Below are positions 59,274-64,000 of a DNA stretch of 64,000 nt, one piece after another. Below the pieces are notes generated by a model, which was not told the DNA's origin, searched no databases, and saw only the letters and a list, made by a program, of their open reading frames with translations. The first letter of the stretch is position 1; each line of letters starts with the position of its first letter. Origin of the DNA: VMCP01 sp964415065 (lineage in GTDB: Bacteria > Bacteroidota > Bacteroidia > NS11-12g > UBA955); contig CAYPYX010000005.1 of NCBI GenBank assembly GCA_964415065.1, positions 1-64,000 on the forward strand, read 5' to 3'. Both the position numbers and the translations under genes were made by a program.

Positions 59274-60397
59274 CTTTTATTTTCTTTAAGTTTATCTACA
59301 ATTTTATTTTTGAATTCCTCTTTGCGCCCTTCTAAAATATGAACTCGTGTGAAAACGATTCCTACTTTTAACGAAAATTCTTGAGGAATTATTTCTCTAT
59401 TTTCTTTTAGGATATCCTGGAGTCTTTGCCAATCTTTCCGAGTTGTAAACCAACAATATACTCCTGCATCCATTGAATATTTCAGCCATTCTTTTATATC
59501 TTCCAAACCAAAATAATAATGGTCTGAATAACTAAAATGTTTTTTTACTTGAAATCCAGTTTCCTCCAAGTGAAGCTGAATTCCAATAGGATTCACAATG
59601 CCCGTAATCAACAAACATGATTCTCCTTTTACTTCCAACGTTGACTTAAACTCCCCATGACCTACTTTACCTATTTCAAATGAGTTTAATATTTCGGATT
59701 CAATACGGTATTCTGCAAAAAAAACATTCTCTCTAGAAAAATGGAGCCCAGAAGAGTTTGTTCTCCACCACTGCTCTATTTCTTTGGAAGTTAGGTTAGA
59801 AGGACATTTAGTAACTACCAAGAAATCATACTCCCGAGCCGATTGAACAAATTCTCTTAAGTTTCCTAATGGCAAAGAAAAAAGCTCTCGATTAAATGGC
59901 TTTTCAAACGTGGTTAACACAACAGATACATCTGGAATCAGGTTCACATGTTGTAATCCATCATCTAAAATTACAAAATCAATTTCGCTATTATCACGAG
60001 CAATTTTCTCTATAGCTAATAACCTATTTTCTCCAACAACCACTTTAGCCTGTAATCCAGCTTTTGATAGGGTTCTTTTAATTTCTAAAGGTTCATCACC
60101 AACCTTTTTTGAATTGGAATGAGACTCAACTTCCAAATAACCCTTTGACTCCCTGCCATAACCCCTTGATAAAACGGAAATTCTATTTTCTGATAACAAC
60201 TCGCTCACAAACAAAATAAATGGCGTTTTTCCCGTTCCTCCCACAGTTATGTTTCCGATTACCAACGAGGGTAATATCCCTAACTTTCGATTACCAAGTA
60301 AATGCGACCAACTTTTCCTTATACCCGCAATTATTGCATAACCCCATAATAGGATTACCAAGAATATGATGCAAAGTATAACGAGTTTCCAAGCCAT
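59270..60397 (-). CDS. lpxK: tetraacyldisaccharide 4'-kinase
   Basis: A 375-residue membrane-anchored kinase that phosphorylates the lipid A disaccharide. N-terminal transmembrane segment (LVILCIIFLVILLWGYAII), then the P-loop-like motif NITVGGTGKTPF (residues 49-60), SRGYGRESKG, VGDEPLEIKR and the DDGLQH block. The C-terminal region (ITGIVNPIGIQLHLEETGFQVKKHFSYSDHYYFGLEDI) is standard. It overlaps gldH by 4 bp and is 44 bp after the beta-CASP gene. It shows that the organism makes lipid A. Confidence 0.95.
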   Translation of the reverse strand: MAWKLVILCIIFLVILLWGYAIIAGIRKSWSHLLGNRKLGILPSLVIGNITVGGTGKTPFILFVSELLSENRISVLSRGYGRESKGYLEVESHSNSKKVGDEPLEIKRTLSKAGLQAKVVVGENRLLAIEKIARDNSEIDFVILDDGLQHVNLIPDVSVVLTTFEKPFNRELFSLPLGNLREFVQSAREYDFLVVTKCPSNLTSKEIEQWWRTNSSGLHFSRENVFFAEYRIESEILNSFEIGKVGHGEFKSTLEVKGESCLLITGIVNPIGIQLHLEETGFQVKKHFSYSDHYYFGLEDIKEWLKYSMDAGVYCWFTTRKDWQRLQDILKENREIIPQEFSLKVGIVFTRVHILEGRKEEFKNKIVDKLKENKR

Positions 60398-60441
60398 TTT
60401 ATCGCAATTTCAAGCAAATCTCAATTTTCCAATTCCATGAA

Positions 60442-61857
60442 TTATAGTTCAAATACCTCGCCTCGCATTGGAGTGTAGACCTCAACGAAATCAATATCTT
60501 CAGCAAGTTTCATCATTTGGGCTTCTTCACCATGTACCAAAAATATTTTTTTCAAAGTGCCCGCTTTTGAAGTACGTTGAAAATAGTCAACTAATTGAGG
60601 ATGATCAGGATGAGCACTAAATACATCGGTTCGAGTAATCTTCGAATGAACCTCTTTTTGTTTTTTATCTATTTCAACAAAGCCTTGTCCTTTTAATAAT
60701 CGATCTCCCAATGTGCCTTCGGCACAAAAACCAGCAATCATAACCGTGTTTTGTTCAGAAGCTATATTATTTCGGATATGCATTTGAATTCTTCCACCTT
60801 CCACCATGCCCGCTGCTGAAACAATTATGCATGGTTCAGGTAGCACACTTAGAAATTCACTTTCTCTCTCATCTTCCACCACATGCAGTAAGGGAAAGTT
60901 AAATAAACTTCCATGTTTAGCCTGAAATTGTTTGGCCTCATCATTCAAATATCCCACACTATTTTGATACACACGTGTAGAGCGAATTGCCAACGGACTA
61001 TCAGTAAATACTTTAATATTGGGCATTTTCCCGTCCATAAACAATTGATTTATCGTGAATAATATAGACTGAGTTCGGCCAACACTAAATGCAGGTATTA
61101 CCAACTTGCCCTTTTTGTTAACGCATGTTTCTGTGATTTCATCTAGTAAGATTTCTTCTGCCTTACGACTATCGGTCAAGTGTTTTCGCCCACCATAAGT
61201 GCTCTCACTGACTAAATAATCCAATTCCCCCATTACCTGTGGATCTGGAACAAGCTTAGAGTTAAAATTACCCAAATCTCCTGTAAATCCCAATTTCTTT
61301 ATCTTACCATTTGCCTCTTTGATGGTCAATTTAGCACTCATAGCGCCTAGAATATGTCCAGCTGCAAAAAATTCAATACTCAACTCTGAATTATAGTCAA
61401 AAACTTCTCCAGGTTCCAGAACTATTGCCATATCAACCATATCTGCAATATGTCTTTTAGCAAATAAAGGTTGCGGTAAACTCGAGGCGTGTTTCTTGTT
61501 TTTCTTGCGATAGAACTGTTTACGTTTCTTCCTAATATCCATCATTTGAATATTTAAACTATCCTGAAGTAAATAATCGCTGAGCTCCAATGTTGGTCCA
61601 GAACAAATTATGTCTCCCACGAAACCCTGTTTAATCAAATTCGGAACATTACCTGAATGATCTATATGTGCATGAGTTAAAATCAATAAGTCAATATCGG
61701 CTGGTTTAAACGGGAAGTTCGCATTTTTATGGTCAAACTCTTTGCGATTTTCATAATCCAAACCGCAATCAATCAACACCTGCGTTCCTCCGTCCAACTG
61801 TACCAAGTGCATACTTCCCGTTACCTGCCGGGCTGCACCCCAAAAAGTCACCTTCAT
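60442..61857 (-). CDS. beta-CASP metallo-beta-lactamase-fold nuclease-like protein
   Basis: A 471-residue member of the CPSF/RNase J-like beta-CASP group. Zinc motif HAHIDH (62-67), motif at FTGDLGNF, STYGGRKH, and the beta-CASP block (LVIPAFSVGRTQSILF; SAAGMVEGGRIQMHI), with HGE and AHPDH (DVFSAHPDHPQL) near the end. Such proteins usually process or degrade RNA; there is no direct evidence for this member. A TAATTTTG box is 4 nt before its ATG, so the mRNA is probably leaderless. It is upstream of lpxK-gldH and may share the transcript. Confidence 0.93.
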   Translation of the reverse strand: MKVTFWGAARQVTGSMHLVQLDGGTQVLIDCGLDYENRKEFDHKNANFPFKPADIDLLILTHAHIDHSGNVPNLIKQGFVGDIICSGPTLELSDYLLQDSLNIQMMDIRKKRKQFYRKKNKKHASSLPQPLFAKRHIADMVDMAIVLEPGEVFDYNSELSIEFFAAGHILGAMSAKLTIKEANGKIKKLGFTGDLGNFNSKLVPDPQVMGELDYLVSESTYGGRKHLTDSRKAEEILLDEITETCVNKKGKLVIPAFSVGRTQSILFTINQLFMDGKMPNIKVFTDSPLAIRSTRVYQNSVGYLNDEAKQFQAKHGSLFNFPLLHVVEDERESEFLSVLPEPCIIVSAAGMVEGGRIQMHIRNNIASEQNTVMIAGFCAEGTLGDRLLKGQGFVEIDKKQKEVHSKITRTDVFSAHPDHPQLVDYFQRTSKAGTLKKIFLVHGEEAQMMKLAEDIDFVEVYTPMRGEVFEL

Positions 61858-61861
61858 CGTA

Positions 61862-61869
61862 CAAAATTA
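61862..61869 (-). promoter_or_regulatory. -7 element 4 nt before the beta-CASP start codon
   Basis: TAATTTTG, then TACG, then ATG at 61857 on the minus strand. Part of the group of very short leaders in this window. Confidence 0.65.
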
Positions 61870-61976
61870 CAATCAAAGCTCCATTATTTATGGGTGCAAA
61901 CCATTGATGTATTGATTATTATTCGCAATTGCTTCAAAACTCGCCCTAATACACATATTTCTTCACAAAAATTTCC

Positions 61977-64000
61977 TCAATTTTCAGGTATAAAGACCTT
62001 ATATGACTCCCCTTTTGCCGTTTCCTTCAAGCGAATAAAATAAATTCCTGAACTCATGGGTACAAACTCTCGCTCATATTTGGTTTCTCCTCGTTGAATC
62101 AAACTTCCAGCTGAATTGAAACACTCCCAAACCACATCTTTGCCCCAAATCATCAATCCCCCAGATACACCATACACTCGAATGGAAGATTCACTTGATT
62201 TTTGACCATTCAATTGATCACCAGATAGTTTTTGAGTTACTAATTCGTTAGGATCCAATTCGCTTGCATAAAAACATGCCTCCGCTGGATAGTATTTCAA
62301 TAAGCTTCCTTCTATATCTAAAAACATGTTTGATCGGTTTTGACGTTTCAATCGAATACATTGCTCATCCAAATCACTGGCAACTAAACCCTGAGAGGGC
62401 GACCAAACATTAGACCCTGAAATAAATTTTCCCTCTTTCATATTCCAATATTCAGCATTTTCATCCACCACAATTTGCCCCTCAATAAACGGTCTTCCAT
62501 CGTACTTCACTTTATTGAAATGAAAGTAATTTTCACCATTCATAAATAACTCTGATCCATATAACCCAATGCATCGTTTTTTTGAATTTACAAACACATT
62601 ATAACCGGGTTTTTCATTTCTCGATAAAACATCACTTTTAATGGCATTTGTATTTGAAATATTCAAAACTCCTCCTTCAATAACTATATCCGTTTCGCTT
62701 AAGTTAAAACGGTTACACTTCATAATTAAGTTACCGTAAAGAGAATTAACTGCATTCCAATTGCGATCAAATAAACATTCAATCAACCAAAGCTTCCCTT
62801 TAGTTTGCTCCCACTGATTTGCGATAATTGCCTCCGTATTATTTCGGAATTCTCCTTCTGTAATTACTAATTCCGATTCAATATCATGAGCAGTTAACCC
62901 CGTTTTATTATTTTTAAACGAACATTGGTCTATTCTTCCTTTTAAACCCTTGGTATTCAATCCTACCGTGCAATTTTCAAACAATAAATTCTGCCACAAT
63001 ACTTGATTAGACCCCGAAGTATATAAAACCGTTAATGCTGTATCTAATCCAATAAATTCCACATCCTTCAATCTCAAAGTACTTCCTTGATACTTTATTC
63101 CTACATCTTTATTGCCATTATTCAACTGATTGGTCCAGTCCACCATTACAAATTTTGTGGATCCCATTTCTACATCCCCCGATATTATCCATTGACTACC
63201 TGGTGCAAAAATGCCACGAGTATTATTTAATTTCACAGTTTTCAACGGATTACCTGTTTTGGCCAAGGGTAATTCAATTTTCCCTTCCAACTGAAAATTA
63301 CCTTTTCCTTCTTTACCATTTCCTTCCAATTGTATCTGTGCATTCAAACCCTCAAAATAGATTTCACCTTCTCCAAACCCATATCCCTTGTTAGAGATTT
63401 TTACCAATCCAATGTAACCAGAAATCCCTTTTTGGGGTTGGAAATTGTATTCATCACCCAAAACTAAATTTCCCTTAATATGTAATTCACACTCTTTGTC
63501 CAATATCAATTTTGCCTTTCCTCTAAGTATTAACCAAGCACCTTCTTCTACAATTAACTTAGAACCCGAATACAAGTTCAAAACCGACTGGTCATCAAAA
63601 ATCATGCGTGCTCCTTTATAAATTCTGATTTCATGATTTTCTTTAATTACCAGAGAAGCCGTTTTGTTGAATTCCATTATACTCTTCCCATCCCAATGTA
63701 CAACGGTTTTACTACCACCTGTACTTCCTATCTCCATCTTCGCAGCATCGTCGAATTTTAAATTGACATAATTACATGATCCTGTGTAGTAATGACGCTC
63801 CTTTAAAGACTTCACCAACTGCAAATCGCTCCAACTCAATTGAGGCAATAAACCTTTCCCATTCACCTCCATTACTGCGGTACCAGAAAGCTCCCCATTG
63901 GGAATGAATTTATTCCATGGAGAATTTAAATTAAATACACCCGATGTTTTCTTAATATCACTACCCATTCCCAATTGAAAGCCCTTTTCAGCATTTTCTA
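61977..64000 (-). CDS. T9SS-secreted beta-helix-like protein, truncated by the window edge
   Basis: At least 673 residues; the open frame continues past the window edge, so the N-terminus and signal peptide are not visible. The visible start codon candidates (ATG 63968, TTG 63974) are internal. Much of it looks like a right-handed beta-helix: repeated short strands such as GSKLIVEEGAWLILRGKAKL, DKECELHIKGNLVLG and IDQCSFKNNKTGLTAHDI, ELVITEGEFRNNTEAIIANQ. The C-terminus (VYGVSGGLMIWG to YKVFIPEN) is a type A T9SS sorting domain, so it is surface-exposed or secreted. Function unknown: adhesin or polysaccharide-active protein are the natural guesses. Confidence 0.82.
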   Translation of the reverse strand, partial: ENAEKGFQLGMGSDIKKTSGVFNLNSPWNKFIPNGELSGTAVMEVNGKGLLPQLSWSDLQLVKSLKERHYYTGSCNYVNLKFDDAAKMEIGSTGGSKTVVHWDGKSIMEFNKTASLVIKENHEIRIYKGARMIFDDQSVLNLYSGSKLIVEEGAWLILRGKAKLILDKECELHIKGNLVLGDEYNFQPQKGISGYIGLVKISNKGYGFGEGEIYFEGLNAQIQLEGNGKEGKGNFQLEGKIELPLAKTGNPLKTVKLNNTRGIFAPGSQWIISGDVEMGSTKFVMVDWTNQLNNGNKDVGIKYQGSTLRLKDVEFIGLDTALTVLYTSGSNQVLWQNLLFENCTVGLNTKGLKGRIDQCSFKNNKTGLTAHDIESELVITEGEFRNNTEAIIANQWEQTKGKLWLIECLFDRNWNAVNSLYGNLIMKCNRFNLSETDIVIEGGVLNISNTNAIKSDVLSRNEKPGYNVFVNSKKRCIGLYGSELFMNGENYFHFNKVKYDGRPFIEGQIVVDENAEYWNMKEGKFISGSNVWSPSQGLVASDLDEQCIRLKRQNRSNMFLDIEGSLLKYYPAEACFYASELDPNELVTQKLSGDQLNGQKSSESSIRVYGVSGGLMIWGKDVVWECFNSAGSLIQRGETKYEREFVPMSSGIYFIRLKETAKGESYKVFIPEN

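Overview
The window is a gene-dense, AT-rich stretch of a Bacteroidota chromosome, most likely from a Flavobacteriales-like lineage. Several things point there: TonB-dependent receptors, two of them paired with DUF4249 lipoproteins; type IX secretion (T9SS) C-terminal sorting domains; a gliding lipoprotein GldH; the ileS / DksA-like / lspA gene order; DUF6089, DUF3822 and DUF4197 proteins; an 800-residue fused E1 dehydrogenase; and many copies of the Bacteroidota -7 promoter element TAnnTTTG with no obvious Shine-Dalgarno sites. One run of 100 Ns (55817-55916) shows it is a draft scaffold. I see no tRNA, rRNA, CRISPR array, insertion sequence, prophage or riboswitch.

Layout. 1-4.6 kb: a TonB receptor and a T9SS-secreted alpha/beta-hydrolase-like protein, then a strong bidirectional terminator. 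4.6-12.5 kb: housekeeping genes (ileS, DksA-like, lspA, lysS, gltA). 12.6-16 kb: TonB receptor plus DUF4249 pair. 16-23.5 kb: uvrB, fused 2-oxoacid dehydrogenase E1, cobalamin-dependent methionine synthase lacking its homocysteine module. 23.5-27.4 kb: a minus-strand operon of M1 peptidase, MbnP-like copper protein and MbnH/MauG-like di-haem cytochrome. 27.5-30.2 kb: EamA transporter and ALDH7-like dehydrogenase. 30.2-36 kb: a degenerate repeat locus, then bamA, uppS and two DUF6089 proteins. 36-42 kb: methyltransferase, 3-hydroxyanthranilate dioxygenase, PurF-type amidotransferase, frr, purK and a CNNM/CorC-type membrane protein. 42-47 kb: a second TonB receptor plus DUF4249 pair and a DUF4197 lipoprotein. 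47-51 kb: AlkD-like glycosylase, pyrE, NUDIX, coaD, rsmD, DUF3822. 51-56 kb: a very long M1 peptidase with a C-terminal Omp85-like barrel, a membrane protein, and two tandem repeat loci of 66-bp period, one of which broke the assembly. 56-64 kb: enoyl-CoA hydratase, YifB, gldH-lpxK, a beta-CASP nuclease-like protein and a T9SS cargo cut by the window edge.

Most genes are core metabolism and envelope biogenesis: BamA, UppS, LpxK and LspA build the envelope; TonB receptors, T9SS cargo and surface peptidases exploit it. The items most worth a second look are the M1/MbnP/MbnH operon, the M1-Omp85 fusion, the 66-bp intergenic repeats at three loci, the many promoters placed 4-5 nt from start codons (predicted leaderless mRNAs), and the pyrE/NUDIX pair whose divergent start codons share one CATG.
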